This document shows positions 11,110 to 23,900 of a stretch of DNA of 64,000 nt, in pieces. This stretch comes from Diaporthe sp. PMI_573 (taxonomy: Eukaryota > Ascomycota > Sordariomycetes > Diaporthales > Diaporthaceae). Numbering within the stretch: position 1 is the first letter of the stretch; every line of letters starts with the position of its first letter. The stretch covers positions 62,001 through 126,000 of the forward strand of contig JAJTUP010000094.1 in the NCBI GenBank assembly GCA_021399435.1. Direction: 5' to 3'. The notes under the pieces were generated by a model. It did no database searches. It was given only the letters and a program-made list of their open reading frames with translations, and was not told the origin of the DNA. Position numbers and translations under genes: made by a program.

Positions 11110-13608
11110 TCAGTCGTCGTCCTCTTCCAGGTCCATGCCGTAGTCGTCCGACGAGTTCAACTTGTCGGACTCGGCTTCGTTAGTCATGTCTACATCTTCG
11201 TCTCCGGCCAATGATAGGTGGCCCGACGACAACGGCTCAGCCTTTATCTCCTTTTTCTCGCCTGTGTCCTCCTCGTCATCGAGTATTCCCAGTGCGGCCA
11301 TCTCGTCCGCGGTGATGGGGGGGCATGTTTCCTCGTCTGCTTCAGGGTCCGAGGACTCGGACTCGGACTGAGCCCACTCGGACGCTCTCCACCGCTTGTC
11401 ATTGTCGTATTCCAGGTCTGGAGTCTTATCGCTCTCGTCCGAAAAGTCCGAAAAGTCGTCGGACGTTTTGTCGTCCTCGTCAACCTCGTCGTCAGTGACT
11501 TTGGGGAGCGGGGAGGTGTCGCGCCACGCCTGGAGCTTGATGGTCGCATAGCCCTTTGGTGGCCTCAGAGCGACCGGCTTTGGCTTCGGAGGTATCCAAC
11601 GAGTAAGACCAGACTCTTTCTTCACCTCGTTCTCGCTCTCGTCGTGTTCTGGGTCCGGATCAGGATTGGGTTCGCAGACCTCCTTCGTCTTCTTCTTCTT
11701 CTTCTTAGAGACGGGCTTTTGAAACGACTTCCACTTCTTGGCATGTTCGGCCTTCTGCTTGGCCGACACGCAGAACCGCCACTTCATATCCCAAGCCACA
11801 TCCCCGTCCCACTCGCAGGTCGAAATGGCAGCCCCTAATTCCTCGAGCGTTAGATTCCCTTTCTTGATCTCCTTTTCGACTTTCAGGACTTCGTGCTCGC
11901 GACAGACCATGCCGCAATGGTTTACTCCTCGGCTGTTCAAAAGCTCGTATAATCTGGTACGCATCTCGTCAGGATGGGCACGATTGTCGTCGTCCGACAG
12001 GTGGAAAAGCCTAATGTAGGACCTGCACCTACCTCCCACTCGCAGTGGGACGCGAATACAGTTTATGAGGTGGATGTTAAACGTGCTCAAGGCTTCGTTC
12101 TTCAGGATGAAATGATTTCCCAGGCCTTCTGTATAATAAAACTGCTCGACACAGGACCCAACGCACTCGAACCATTCACATTCAATGGCCGACTGCTCAT
12201 CATACTCTTCCAAGGGATCCAGATACTCGTACTGCTCGTTGTATATGTTTTGTCCCATGTCCAGCCAGACTGGCGAGCCGGTGATCGTGTGCAAGGGCCT
12301 CAGGTCAGACAGCAAATCGTGGAGCTTGAGACCCGAAGTCCGGCTGAGGAAGATAGTCCTGGGAATTTGGTCGAGGCGATACTTTTTCAGGTAGGTCCAG
12401 CTGGGCTTCACGTACAGAACTCCATCGCGAAAAACGTGCAAGTTGTCATACTCCGCGGGCAGGGGCTCCCCTCCCCGGGCGTAATCGGCCAGGAAGCTTT
12501 TCACCTTTTTGATGGTCGCCACCATAGCCGGGTCGCGCTCCTCTGCTTGCTGGCTCACCAAGTTCACCGAAACGCCCACCTTCTCGAGTGTGTAAAAAGG
12601 CTGCAGAGGGAGCTGGGGGAGCTTCTCGCCTGCGGGCACAAAGACGGAGACGTTGCTGAACCGGAGTCGTGGGAACGGCGGCACCTCTTGATCATTAGCA
12701 TCTCCCTCATCGCCCTTGAGAGGTGGCGTGGCAGCGAGATAGGCAAAGTACTCCAAGTCAAGCATGTTGACTATATATCTCTGACGCGGTAAGATTTCCT
12801 TGAGGTATCGGTGCCGAAGAGTGCGAGAGACTCCCAGCAGAAGCCAAACGCGACGGCGAATACTGTCGTCTTCCTTTTTCTCGAATTTGTATGTGGTGCG
12901 TCCAAGACACAAGGATTTATATAGGCTGTCTGGAGGTTCAACAGGTGGCCTCGTGCCCGGAACAGAGGTGAAAGCCGCACGGCACCGGCGTAGAATCTCC
13001 CGCCTGCCGTCTTCTACATGCGGCGGGTAGATGTAGTGGGGAGCACCTGGCTCCACCGGCTGCAAGTAGCTGCATATATCGGCAAAGATCTCTGCACACG
13101 CGCGCGTCAGCTCCCGTTTCCTCTCCCACAAGTTCACTGCAATGAAGTGTGCTTCCTACTTGAATCAATGTTTTCGAGCGTCACCGGACGAGGGTGTTGA
13201 GCTTGGGGCTTCACGGGCCATGGGAGACATCGTTTCTCGGTGGGCGACGGCTCCGACAGTTTAACACGTTTGAAGCGAAGTTCAAGCCCTCGACTGGGTG
13301 TGTTTGAAGGTGACATCAGCTGGCCATTCCCAAGACGCGTATCTGGCTCTTCCGGCTATTTTCGACAGTAGGTTTAGCATTGTCATCCAGACGGGCAAGT
13401 ACTGTGGCAGTAGGGCCAAGGTCGAGGGAGATCATACCGTTTCGCATGATTCATCGTCTGAGCCGTGCGGAGGAGTGAGCGGCAGTGTGACGCCTTTGTC
13501 TGTTGCACCACCCTGTTTCTTGAGTTGACCTTGGAGAGTCCGCTTCAACAACCTCGTTCGCCGGTCTTGGCCAGGGGTCTCAGGGACCAAAGCCTGGGGA
13601 AGTAGCAT
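11110..13608 (-). CDS. Conserved-looking fungal protein of unknown function, acidic C-terminus
   Basis: I model three exons: 13608-13438, 13355-13160 and 13091-11110. The introns are 82 bp (GTATGA...AATAG, branch GCTAAAC) and 68 bp (GTAGGA...GTGCAG, branch GCTGACG). They join in frame to give 782 residues. The long exon alone is open for 675 codons but lacks an ATG near its start, which is why I added the upstream exons. The central part (about residues 130-540) is a mixed alpha/beta region with many Trp, Tyr and Cys residues. After a short Lys6 run the last 220 residues are strongly acidic with Asp/Glu clusters, possibly for nuclear or histone contact. I do not recognise the family. Its promoter overlaps the tail of the neighbouring Helitron frame. 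Confidence 0.7.
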
Positions 13609-13643
13609 GGTGGGCGCAGGTAAGCTGCCCAGTGGCTGCCACC

Positions 13644-16600
13644 TCAGGTGACTAATGAGGAGAGAGGGTCGCGTCGCCGCGTGGGAGGCGGAGAGTTAGA
13701 AGAAAGGTGTGATGACGATAGGAAAGAAGAAACCAGCGAGGAATAATGGAAGGCCCAGCTATATAAACAGGCGTGGCTGATCCCAGGTCCTGGATCACGA
13801 CTTGCCCGATCAACCACAAGATTTTGACGTGCTTCTTGTGAACCAAACTGTTGCGAATGACTATACCGCGTCGGTACAGGATTTTCGCCCATAATAAGTT
13901 GATCTTGACTCTGATCATATCTGTGTCCATGAAGTAAGCGTAAAGAGCTAGGCGTGATGTTGGTTTGTTCAGACCACCTTAGATGATCCCTTTCATACCT
14001 GGTTGCCATTTCCACGTCCTGCTGACATTCAACAGCGGTCAAACTATCAATGTGATCCTGACTCTGATCGTTTCGCACACTTTCCTGACGGCCGGTTGTC
14101 TCTGGAATAGCCTGCCACCATGAAATCCACCTTTGTTCCTCATGAGTTTGGTCGGCTTGTAAGAATGCGCTGATTGTTGTCTCAGATCGCACCTCTAGTT
14201 CACAGACTCCAGCAGCGAAATCTTCTGGAATCCTATTTTCAAGGAAATCTTCCCTTCGAGGTTCACTCGCAAGCCAAATACCATCCCAAGACGTTGCTCT
14301 TGATAGCTGCACGTAAGCGCTCATGAAATCACATTTTGCCCAGTCCGAATCTTGTCTCCTCTGTCGACCTCGAAGCTGGGCCAAGACCTTCTCCGTCGTC
14401 ATCCCTTGGCCTTTCATGTCTGTCATTGCAAAGGCTGGTGCAATCATGCAGCCTGTTCTGCTCACTTGCTTAGTAGTCAACTTAAGGCCTGTGTCCAACT
14501 GTACTGTTGATGGCGTAATAGCAACCATTCCAGGAGGGAGTCCGGGGATTTCCAAATGATCAAATGCTGGTGACTGGACGATGACTGCTCGCGGTGGCCC
14601 AAGATAAAGTGTGACGCCGCTCCTAATATAGTATCCCGGAAACCTAGGATCAGGGACAGCATAAACTGCCTCAACTTCCGCACCATTTACTAGCTTTAAA
14701 TAGCTATGAGTATTATGCGTAAGTATCATTGGCATCCCTCTTCCGATTGGTAATAAGCTGGGAATCTTTATTTGTGAGGAGTCTCCCTGTTGGAAAATGC
14801 GGAGAATCTCACTGTCCGACACATCATCTATTCCATCTGCCCAGTTATGGGATGATAGAAACAGAGAAATATGTCTATCATTGCTTGCACCCCATTCAAG
14901 AGCAGAGGCTAAGTTCTGATCCCATCTCTGCTGGTTGATAGGTGTAAGCATCTTTCCATCTCGTGAACCAAGGACCCAAGGCACTTCTCTGTGAGCGCGA
15001 GTGCAGAGTTGTTCATGATCAGCCTCTGTCTGCTCCCCCTTGCGGAAACGGTCAAGGATCCCTCGTAATATTGGGCAGCTGCTTGCTCGGACTTGTTCCT
15101 TCAACATGACGACTTTGTGGCAATCATTGAACAGGTGGAAACCGCGTATTTGTCGTGTTCTGGCTCTCACCTGCTCCTTGCGCATAAGTTGCGGTGGTTG
15201 GAGCAAGACTGAGCGGTCCTGCACAGGCGGGAACTGAAAGAAATCTCCGGAAAAAATGATGATTGGAATTCCACCAAATGCTTCCTCACTTGATCGGAGT
15301 TGTTGAAGCCGAGTATCAACATCAGCAAGTGTCGCTGCACCAAGCATACTGATCTCATCAACCACGAGGACCAATTTATGCTTCCATCTTGCAATCTCCT
15401 CCCCAGAGGGCCCATCGCCTTTTTTGCTTCTTTTTCCACTATATTGATCTGGCTGTAGCCCAACAGAGGAGTGAATTGTACGGCCACCGATCTTGGAAGC
15501 AGCAATAGCTGAGGATGCTGTAATTTCTACAGCATACTCTTCACTCTTCATTCGAAATACGTCCTTCAGAGCGTGAAGAACCTGAGTTTTTCCAGTTCCA
15601 CCTTCACCACCTATGTAAAGGCGAATTTGCTTTGGCGCTGTGGCAGTACTTCCATTGATTTGTTGATCAAGGAACTGGAGTGGAAGATGTAATGCAAAAG
15701 CTTGACGTTGATTCAACGTCCATAGCTCTGATGACCTCTTTCCAGCTTCACGATAGGATGTTGATCGACCTAACGTCACCTCCGTCTTCTGATCAGGGCC
15801 GCAATAGCGATTTTGTCCAGAGGTGGTTCCCTGCTCGGAATCGTTCTGATCGCCCAGATCCGTGCCCTGGAGTTCTCTAGAAGCGAGACTCTTTGCAATA
15901 CGCTGATCTGCTGCTCTCTGAAGCTCGGTGATTTCCTTGATTTTCTTTGGCGTGAAATTTCCAGCAGAGGTAGAAAAACCGAAATCTTCATTATCGGGCA
16001 AATCCTCTGGATCCATTTGTTTCTCTGCTAAGAATTCCCCTGGTTTGGTGAGTAGAAGCTGAAGGTCGAGTAACGTCTGATCAGCGGCGGCAGTAGGCTT
16101 CTGGAGATTTAGAATGTTGATGTCTTTGGCTCTTCTGATCATTGACCCTATTGCTGAAGCAGCAAGGGCCAAGCCCCCATGGTTGTCATCAAGACTTTCG
16201 ATGTCGAAATTGGTGTTCCCACAACCACTACCTGTATTATCAACTTCGTCCATCTCGTCAACAATTAATCCATCTCTGATGCGAGAATCTAGATCAGCAT
16301 CTTCTTTGCTAAATTCCAATGATTCGATGTTGATCAAAACCTGTTGTAACGTAGGACTCAAGTCTGACTTATAAGTGCTCCAAAGCTGGTCAAGAGCCTC
16401 TCCATCCTTATAGAGAAACTCCTGCCAAGGCACGAAAAGTGCGAGTTTGAGAACAAGAGACCTATTATGTGAATTAGTGTGAGAACTTATATCTCTATAG
16501 CCAAATTACATACCTATCAATGCCGCTCGGTGAACCACTAGAGCTAAATAATGATCCGACATTTCCCATTGACACAGTCGCTAGTTCGGCGCCTGATCGG

Positions 16601-18378
16601 AGTTCCTGGACGAAGCCTCTTGACAGATTGCTGTTGAACTCCAAAGGGATCTGAGTTGGACCTGTCGGTGTCTGACCATGCCTAAGCTTCTTGATCCTGA
16701 TGATCCTCGCATACTCATATAAACAAAGATGAGAAAGAAGCTCGCCTCTATGTGGGTAAGCGTCTAGTACTGATAAACGACGTCCTGATCCAGTAAATGC
16801 AACGTGATCACCTCCATCTACCTGATCTCCTCCAGCCGCTGTAAGGTTGCGCAGATACAACCATTTGTTAAACACAGTCCAAAACACAATATTCAAATTC
16901 AAATATGACCAATTCTTATCCTGAACAGAGCAATACTCAGTTGGATAGTCAAGTAAGAAAGAACAGACCTCAACAGCAGAAACTTCCACCTCACTTGAAA
17001 CCCGATTAGCAAGCTTCATCCAAAATTGCCTACTCACTTCTGATCCAGTACCACTGTTCTCACTGATTGTCACTGAACTCTGAGTGCCCTGGTCACCCCC
17101 ACGCCTCTGTAAAGCCAAGACAGCACTAATTCCAGCAGTAATAGGAAGTCGAGATTTCGTCGCATAGTACATAATATAACGAGATAAAGCAAAAGCGCGA
17201 GAACGAGTAAAAATAAAATCGATATCATGATTATGTCGAAGGCCTACGGCCATTGATTGGTTGTAGTTGTTGACCATTCGGTGGTTCCGCTCAAGATGAA
17301 CAACTCCATGCTCATCAGCACCAGTCTTTGGAACCAAGGGTTTTGGAAATCGAAAGCGACAAAGCGAAGCACGTAATCCTCGCTGGCGCTGTCTCCGCTG
17401 GCGGTCTGACTCCTGTTCTGACCGGCCTGCTTCAAATCGATTGCTCAATTCGTCTCGAGGAATATGCTTTACACACGTTAGGGTATGCATATGTAACTGC
17501 CTGGTGTAGGCAGCAAAATTGGCCTGGTCCTCAAACGCAGCATCTAGTTGTTCCCTGGAATTGATCATACCAAAAGATACGTCCTGGAGCGAATAGGATT
17601 TCTGATGATTGCGCCCACTATCATAGTCCAAGTTCTGAGAAATTAAATTCTCAAGAAAAGCAAGGACCTTTGCACGAAAACTCTCGTCCTGTGGGTCTCG
17701 AAGAGTCTTAGTGATCAGCGGGAGATCAAAAGCGCCGTAAAGCCAAAATAAACCATGCACATGTAATGAGTGTCGTTCATTTGTCTCAACCAGACCAATG
17801 TAGTGCTTGACGCGTCCAAAAATCGATGGATTGCCAACACGAACATATTCTTCAAAAAAACACTCCATTTCTCGATGGAAAAACACAGCTGCACTGAGAG
17901 GATCGCTTGCCGCGTGAGATGTATGTTCCCACCGGGCTGCAACAAACTCGTTCTGTAGTTGTATTACTCCAGGGTCAACAAGACGCTTCTTGCTCAGTTT
18001 GATGCGAACTGGATGGTCGAGATCGTTTGGGTTCACTGTTAGCCAGATAGCTGGCAGACCTGCGGAAACACAAAGAGATTCGATGCGTCCTCGAGACTTC
18101 CGTCTGGCCTCGCTTGAAAAGGGATGGTTCTCGCTGTACACAGATAGCTCTCTGAGCATGGCTGTTACTTCCTGATCGGTGGTCCTGCCATCCGCTTTCA
18201 GCTCAGCCCGCGCACGCTCTAATCGATCCTGTACGGCCGGGATATGGAGTAGTTGCTGGCTTGGCATGTGTAGATAAATAGATATGATGACGACGATCGC
18301 AAAAAGGAAATGAGTCCAGAGAAACACCTCATGAAGATATCGGCGCAAAAGAGGGGAAAGTAACATTACAAGTAGCAC
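13644..18378 (-). CDS. Helitron Rep/helicase, fused at its N-terminus to ferric-reductase sequence
   Basis: Rolling-circle transposase with a 52-bp intron at 16462-16513 (GTATGT...AATAG) that joins two long frames. The first (to 16514) carries the Rep part: the HUH motif in HSLHVHGLFW near 17755, and the tyrosine segment YIMYYATK near 17165. The second carries a Pif1-type helicase: Walker A GGEGGTGKTQ near 15605, Walker B LVVDEISML, the GDFFQFPPV motif, and a C-terminal YVQLSRATSWDGIWL motif. The usual N-terminal Helitron_like_N region is missing. Instead the frame continues upstream into a membrane segment of a ferric-reductase-like protein (18270-18387). The last 45 codons (below about 13790) overlap the neighbour's promoter. 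I could not place the CTRR end and hairpin. No stop or frameshift interrupts Rep or helicase. Confidence 0.85.
13760..13768 (-). promoter_or_regulatory. TATA-like box upstream of the 782-residue gene
   Basis: On the minus strand TTTATATAGC lies about 155 bp before the ATG at 13608, followed by a pyrimidine-rich stretch. This fits a core promoter and implies that the last part of the Helitron helicase frame here is not transposon sequence. Confidence 0.4.
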
Positions 18379-18889
18379 AGCTGAGCCCTATTACAGTCAG
18401 CTGGTGAGGCTCCGGTTGTATAAAGATGCCTGAACACGTACAACAAGACCTGCCATTCCTCGCACGCTACGCAGTTCTGCCTGATGGGAAAGGAATCCAG
18501 CTGTCGCATGTATGATGCCTTCTGTGATGCACAGCCGTCCACCGGTGTGCTGTCGCAAAAGTTGCCAGGCCGGTACCGCAGTGATCCACTAAAAAGTTCA
18601 TGTGGCCTCCTAACATCAGCAGGACAAGATTAATTAGACATAAGAGCCCCGAGCGTTTGATGAATGTGTCGGCGTTGTTGATATAGAGACTCAGGGCCAG
18701 AATATTGCCTATGAGAAATGGCAGAAAGAAGAGGAGAGACCGTATTTGAGTACTCGTGCCCGTAAGGAATTGATGGAATTGTCGGTAGCCCACCCACTTG
18801 AGCTTTGACATACTCAGAGTGAATTGAGCGGCAACGGTAAGTGCGGCAAGGCCGCCAAGACCTACGGCGTACCAGTCGGCAAGGTCCAT
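18265..18889 (-). pseudogene. Ferric-reductase-like (FRE/NOX membrane domain) 5' half
   Basis: From an ATG at 18889 the frame encodes three hydrophobic segments and the histidine-bearing stretch GGHMNFLVDHCG...AHRW typical of the haem-binding ferric-reductase transmembrane domain. Near 18530 a one-base change moves the frame into CITEGIIHATAGFL and RSVRGMAGLV, which continue the family pattern. A 54-bp intron (18388-18441, GTACGT...AATAG, branch GCTGACT) leads to LLRRYLHEVFLWTHFLFAIV. The gene then ends at about 18265 where Helitron Rep sequence begins in the same frame. The FAD- and NADPH-binding half is absent. The product would be a plasma-membrane metalloreductase if whole. Confidence 0.75.
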
Positions 18890-18953
18890 GACGATGCATG
18901 AATTGAAAATCTTATTTCACATTGTAGGCACTCGGATCGAACTAGATGCCAGC

Positions 18954-18962
18954 CTATATAAG
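18954..18962 (-). promoter_or_regulatory. TATA-like box of the ferric-reductase 5' half
   Basis: CTTATATAGG on the minus strand lies about 65 bp before the ATG at 18889, so the 5' half kept its core promoter. The interval 18963-19160 holds a G12-type homopolymer near 19028-19041 and no gene. Confidence 0.4.
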
Positions 18963-19160
18963 ACGATGCAGGACTGGAATTGGTCCACTCCCAAACTTGG
19001 GCCCTCTGGCCTTGTGTGGGCGTGGGCCGGGGGGGGGGGGGCGGGTGCGAACTCGCAATAGATCGGTCCTTTGTAAGTAAATGGTGGATCAGTACCTGAA
19101 ATTGTATCTTGCGGTTGAGTCTCTAAGTCTCGAATGCTTCCACAACTGTTACAAAGAGTA

Positions 19161-19787
19161 CTAATTCACGCCCCTGTCCTCCTCGGCATCTTCCTCCATT
19201 TCGAGCGCAAGAGGCGCTCCAGCACAATCCCCTCCGCCTCCTCCTTCCTCCTCGATTATATCCCTCTCCTCACGCTTGATTACCGGCTGTGCGGACTCCC
19301 CCTTCTGCTCCTCCTTGATCTTGATACTCGACGAAGGAAGTAGCAGGCGCGCAGCTCGTTTCGCAGTGCCCGCGCCCGTTCGCGTCTGTACGCCTGCGAG
19401 CCCGGCACCCACCCCTGGGAGGCCCGCAGCCGCTCGGGCCCGCAGCCGCTTCCACTCGTCGCTGAATGGCGTCGAATCATCGGGCTCGAAGTCCTGCGAC
19501 CGGAACTGGGCGAAGTGCCCCCCAACCTTTATCGCCTCTCCGCCCTCGTCAGCGTGGGCCCAGGTCGATGGCGCAGGGGGTAATAATGCTGCCGCTGCAG
19601 CTGCTGATGACGGTGGGGAGGGGATGTCATCGGCGTCCTTGGATGCAGCGGGCAATATACAAGGAGTCGACGAGAGTCGCTGGCTTAGCATTAGCGACAA
19701 GCCGTTGATACTTCTCTTGGCTTGGGTGGGCGCAGAGCTAGAGACCACCGCGCTCTTCAGGTTCGACGAGCCTGATAAATTCGCCAT
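19161..19787 (-). CDS. Unrecognised Ala-rich protein with acidic tail
   Basis: From the ATG at 19787 the frame gives 208 residues; it is open further upstream to 19937. The middle has an alanine run and a proline-rich stretch, then a block with SDEWKRLRARAAAG, and the last 50 residues alternate basic and acidic patches with a Gly run. I do not recognise a domain. The composition is compatible with a low-complexity nuclear protein or with chance coding in GC-rich DNA. No introns are needed. Confidence 0.35.
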   Translation of the reverse strand: MANLSGSSNLKSAVVSSSAPTQAKRSINGLSLMLSQRLSSTPCILPAASKDADDIPSPPSSAAAAAALLPPAPSTWAHADEGGEAIKVGGHFAQFRSQDFEPDDSTPFSDEWKRLRARAAAGLPGVGAGLAGVQTRTGAGTAKRAARLLLPSSSIKIKEEQKGESAQPVIKREERDIIEEEGGGGGDCAGAPLALEMEEDAEEDRGVN

Positions 19788-20331
19788 AATGTATTTGTTG
19801 CCGCGTAGATATATCAACAATCTCTCACAGATTTTGATCTCTCCTGGCCGAGACCCGTTGGACTTGTTGGCTTGAGCCTTGCATTCATCGGTGCGGTCCC
19901 AACCTTGGTCCAAGTCGCATCTTGTACCGCTGTTCACCCCTGAAGAGGGGATCCTGTGGCTTAGTCATCTTACTGCAATCACGCCTTCGACCGCCACTAT
20001 CACCAACGTGCAAGTGTGCCGCATATGGTCAACACAATAAATCACGAGATTAGAGTCGCCATCTGGCACCGGAGCGGCTGCTGAGTCCTTATTATCATTC
20101 TCCACGGGTACAGCAGAAGCAGAAACCGATTCATCCCCGAAAACCCTCATCAATACAAAGTTCCAACTGCGGGGCCGCCCTTGAGTCTATTCTGCTAAGC
20201 GAGCCACGTATCCTTATCCACAGCCCCACGCCGCGTGCGATCTCAGCCTGAAAGAAGGTCCCTGCGAGAACAACTCAGAGCCTATCTCATCGATGAATAA
20301 TCGGTGTGGCTTCTGGATCGATCGTAAGTAG
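19788..20331. other. Spacer without recognisable gene
   Basis: Only short frames are present. The last part joins the 3' side of the pogo-type remnant. Confidence 0.4.
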
Positions 20332-20926
20332 TCAGAATGGAACGCTTTCATCACGTAACTTAACTGCAGTTGATTTACTGTAGCAAGTCAGGAAGACATT
20401 CCGAAGCCAGTGAATAGCGATAGGTTCCTCCATCCAGCCCTTCTTCGTGGCGATAAACTGCCAGCCCTCGTGATCTTCGAGGGCGATAGGAAACCACTGC
20501 TGCTGAATGCTTAGTCCCTTAAAAATAATCAGGAGTCACGGACCTGCTCGTGGCAGAGATACACTTAAGGAAGGAGGTCCACGCCCTCGAATTGAAGCCC
20601 TTCTGAAGAAGCTCGCTGCCATCGGAATAGCCGATGGTGAGGGCCTTTTCTGACTTACTCTCCATCAGCCCACCCTCCTCGGCGTTCCAACGGTTGGCTG
20701 GCTTAATCGCCTTCACGATGGGCAGCGGCATGAAGTCAAACCACGACCCAATGTTTTTCTTCGTGGCTGCGCTGAGCCGTTTTGCCTCAACGCGCTGATA
20801 CTTACGGCTTCGGAGCTGAGGATACATCGAAGCATGCCGTCGTATGGAAGCCCATGTCTCGAGATTCCGATCAAAACCGTTGATTCCAGGGCCAGTTGAG
20901 TTCGACCGTTTGAGCCCCCAGACCAA
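20332..20926 (-). pseudogene. pogo/Fot-type DDE transposase remnant
   Basis: The minus-strand frame starts near 20926 and carries PQLRSRKYQRVEAKRLSAAT, then IKPANRWNAEEGG, which is the first catalytic block with the usual Asp-Glu-Gly changed to Glu-Glu-Gly. NSRAWTSFLKCISA follows. A one-base shift near 20520 then moves the frame to FKGLSIQQQWFP and EGWQFIATKKGW. The blocks with the second and third catalytic Asp are missing, as is the DNA-binding N-terminus. This is a dead internal fragment of a fungal pogo-superfamily element, distinct from the intact one at 29286. Confidence 0.75.
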
Positions 20927-23900
20927 AGCCCCTTACTCGCGTGGCCGTCGCCTCTCGGTCATAGCAGCCTGCTGCATATGGTGGTGGGCTGGGACTGGAC
21001 TCGATTGGGCAGACTCGACGGAAGACAGCACGGTTCGGGTCAATCTCTCCCTGGGGCCTGCAATTCGATGCCCGTAAAGTCGCGCCCAAGGTGGATGAAT
21101 TGAAGGGAAACTCGAATCGGATGTTGAGGATACGCTATGAGAGCACCGAGCTACTTCCCATCTGTTCACGTTTGCAATACCACAGTAATACCATGGTTCT
21201 ACTGAACATGACCATGAATTGGACAGCGAAAAATAACGAGGGGAGATTAGCGCTCGTCAGCAACCGCCCCAGAAGATGGCACACCCCTATCAGGGACCAG
21301 ACTGTCAGGCGCATCTCACGCTGGGCAAGGAAAGGGGCTCAGTGGAGGACCGTGGTCAGACGGGAGGATAGTTCATCCACGAACCCTTCAGACAATCTCA
21401 TCACAAGACTTCAGCGTCGCTCACATTCAGTCTCGAACCTAGCTTGTTGAGAGGTGTGTGCTGCAGAATGTGGACGGTTTGGATCGTATCATAACCATCC
21501 AATTGCAATAGGTTGCTGGGCATTGAGACGGCCGTGGTTCACCGTGTGCCCTGGTTCGGTCTTTGCATTGGAGAAGGTCGGCATGCAACCATCGTGTTTC
21601 CTCTTCATGCATGGCGCGATTCGCTGATGTAAACTGGAGGCCGGATGTGTTGGTTGCATCCATGAACATGAACGGACATTTTCCAATCCGGATCATCAGA
21701 AATAGGATGAATCTGCATTTGTTCAATGCCATGGTCAAAATTGTTCTCCTTAACATACAACGTCCCGGCTCCAGAGGCCTCACTGAGATAGAAATCCTCA
21801 TCAGACATGCATAGCCATCCGTTACCAGCTGAGAAGGATAATGAGCACAGCCGTCGGGCCCCGTACCATCACTGCAATATGGCACCCATGTTTTCCCACC
21901 AGTATCGCCTCGAGAGAAAAGATATCCCCAACGCACCTCGGGACAAGATTTCCTATCCACCAAGGAGACAATCCATCTGAATATCACGTATCATCTCATG
22001 GAGTCATCAAGTACGTGCGAGTGGGACATGATTTGAAATTGTTGCTGGTGTCTGCGCCAACCATCACAGCCTCCACAAGATCGCCGTGTGATATGCCATG
22101 CAGGCGTCTACAAAACGTCTGGTCTCTAACTGGGCCAGAGAACCAATAAAGAATAAGGCGGCTTCTGCTCGCCGGCCTTTGCCAAGCCGCTTTGTCTCGG
22201 CCTTTGGCCGTTTTAGCCCAACTAATCACCGTCTGGTCGGGCACCCAGGATGTATGTAGCCTTCTACCCTGTTGGTAAGATGGATGGTGGGTTCCAAAAA
22301 CATGCTTGCAATCCTCTTCACCTTTGACAGCCACAGCTGGCGATCACCAACCAAATTAAAGCACAGCCCATCCTTGGAACGCCAATCTTGCACCAGCACT
22401 CGTGCCCGAAGCTAAGCAGGCAGTTGTGCCAAGCCTGGAAGGCGTTGTCACCTTGTTACGTAGAATCATGCCATTTATTGCTTCTGGAAAACTTGCAGCA
22501 TCGCAAGAAAAAGCCCAAGTTTAATAAAAAGCACACATTTCCGCGGTGAGTTTGCAGTGAATTCGGAATACGACCCTGCGACGCATGTAAGTCAGCAGCT
22601 GTTATACGCGTAAATATTTGTCCCTTATCGAAATATGAGTGGACTGCGATATGTTCTGCTACCAGTCGCAATGCCAAAGGTACCGGTACACATTCCATTC
22701 AGCCTGTGGCAGGTTAAGCGTCGGGGGTAGGGAGATCGATGGTCAACGGCCTGAATCAGGGCGAGCACGTGGCCTGTCCCATCGAATGTCTGGAAGCTTG
22801 ACTTGACTTTTAAGAAGCGAAGGCTTAATGACGCCAGTAGTTTCATATCCCGCAGCCCGTGAACCTTGCAACCGGGTAGCTGCTTCCTTCCGTCGCAAGT
22901 AAGCACCGATACTGGGCACTACTAGCTAGTCAAAATGACGCGTATACCAAGGTGCCGTGTTAGGGGGGGCGACATCGTTTCGATATGTTTGTACATGGAT
23001 TCACCGTCCAATCGGGCTACACAGTTCGAGACATGGGAGAGACGCAAGGCTTGACTTTAGCCAGCCGTTTGGTCATGCTAAATCATGCTAATTCATCCCG
23101 ACGCAATGCAACCACCCCAACGAACGGTGAGAAGCCCTTGCCTCAACAACCGCATTCGCTTGTGGTGGTCTGCCGTTGAGCGACTGGTCGATAGGGTCGG
23201 TCTCAACTTGTACTGCAGGAGATAGTATGCATTGAGGTTTAGACTTCATCTGAACCATGCCGTCATGACTCGAGCACGTGTCTCCGGGGTCGACTCAAGA
23301 CCAGAGCATATGCTCCCGCGTACGTTCCGCGTACGTTCACTGTCGTCTGTTGTCAGGTGTCTATTTGAAGACTGGTCGGGGACTGCAGGGCGAGAAGGTG
23401 TGTAATTGAGGTAGCCGATCACAAGACATGGGAACAAGAGACATCTGGTAAAGCAGCAGTTGATTTCCAAGTGTCCCCTTTCAACGGACTTGATGAGTAT
23501 GTGCCCGTTGGGGGGTGGGGCTTGGGAGTATCTTGGGTACGAACGATAAACAAGCCCTGGCATTGGCCGCCGGCGTAACGGCCGTCACATCACGGGCTGT
23601 GTTGTTGACCGAATCACACCGACATATTATATGGCATATGTGTCAGAGTTTCAACCTTCACTATGAGATCCAAACGTGGGCTTGCGACTCGGCCTCAACG
23701 CACGGCGCAGCAGAAGCACCGCACGACATCCAGCCTGAGCAGCCGACAGCCAAGGGACAAAGGCGTTGGGTATTATTAGTGTCGATCTACACTACGACAC
23801 TAACGTCCCCCCGAAAGCGTACTACACTAAGGAGCCGTCACATCTCTACGAGTCAGCATCGTGTATGCACAGAATGCACCTCACCCTGCCTTCTAGAACA

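Noticed and set aside
11218..11838. Long plus-strand frame opposite the 782-residue gene
   Set aside because: It is the mirror of an acidic, GC-rich coding region and has no independent signal.
18925..18955. GTTCGATCC on the minus strand, like a tRNA B box
   Set aside because: The flanking bases do not form a T stem and no acceptor or anticodon arm fits.
21439..21987. 182-codon minus-strand open frame
   Set aside because: Competing frames of similar length overlap on both strands and none shows a known motif or splice structure.
22370..22430. A stretch with CCCGAAGCTAAGCAGG that recalls part of a 5S rRNA
   Set aside because: Only about 15 bases match, with no flanking stems, box A/C promoter arrangement or full-length fit, so it was not called.
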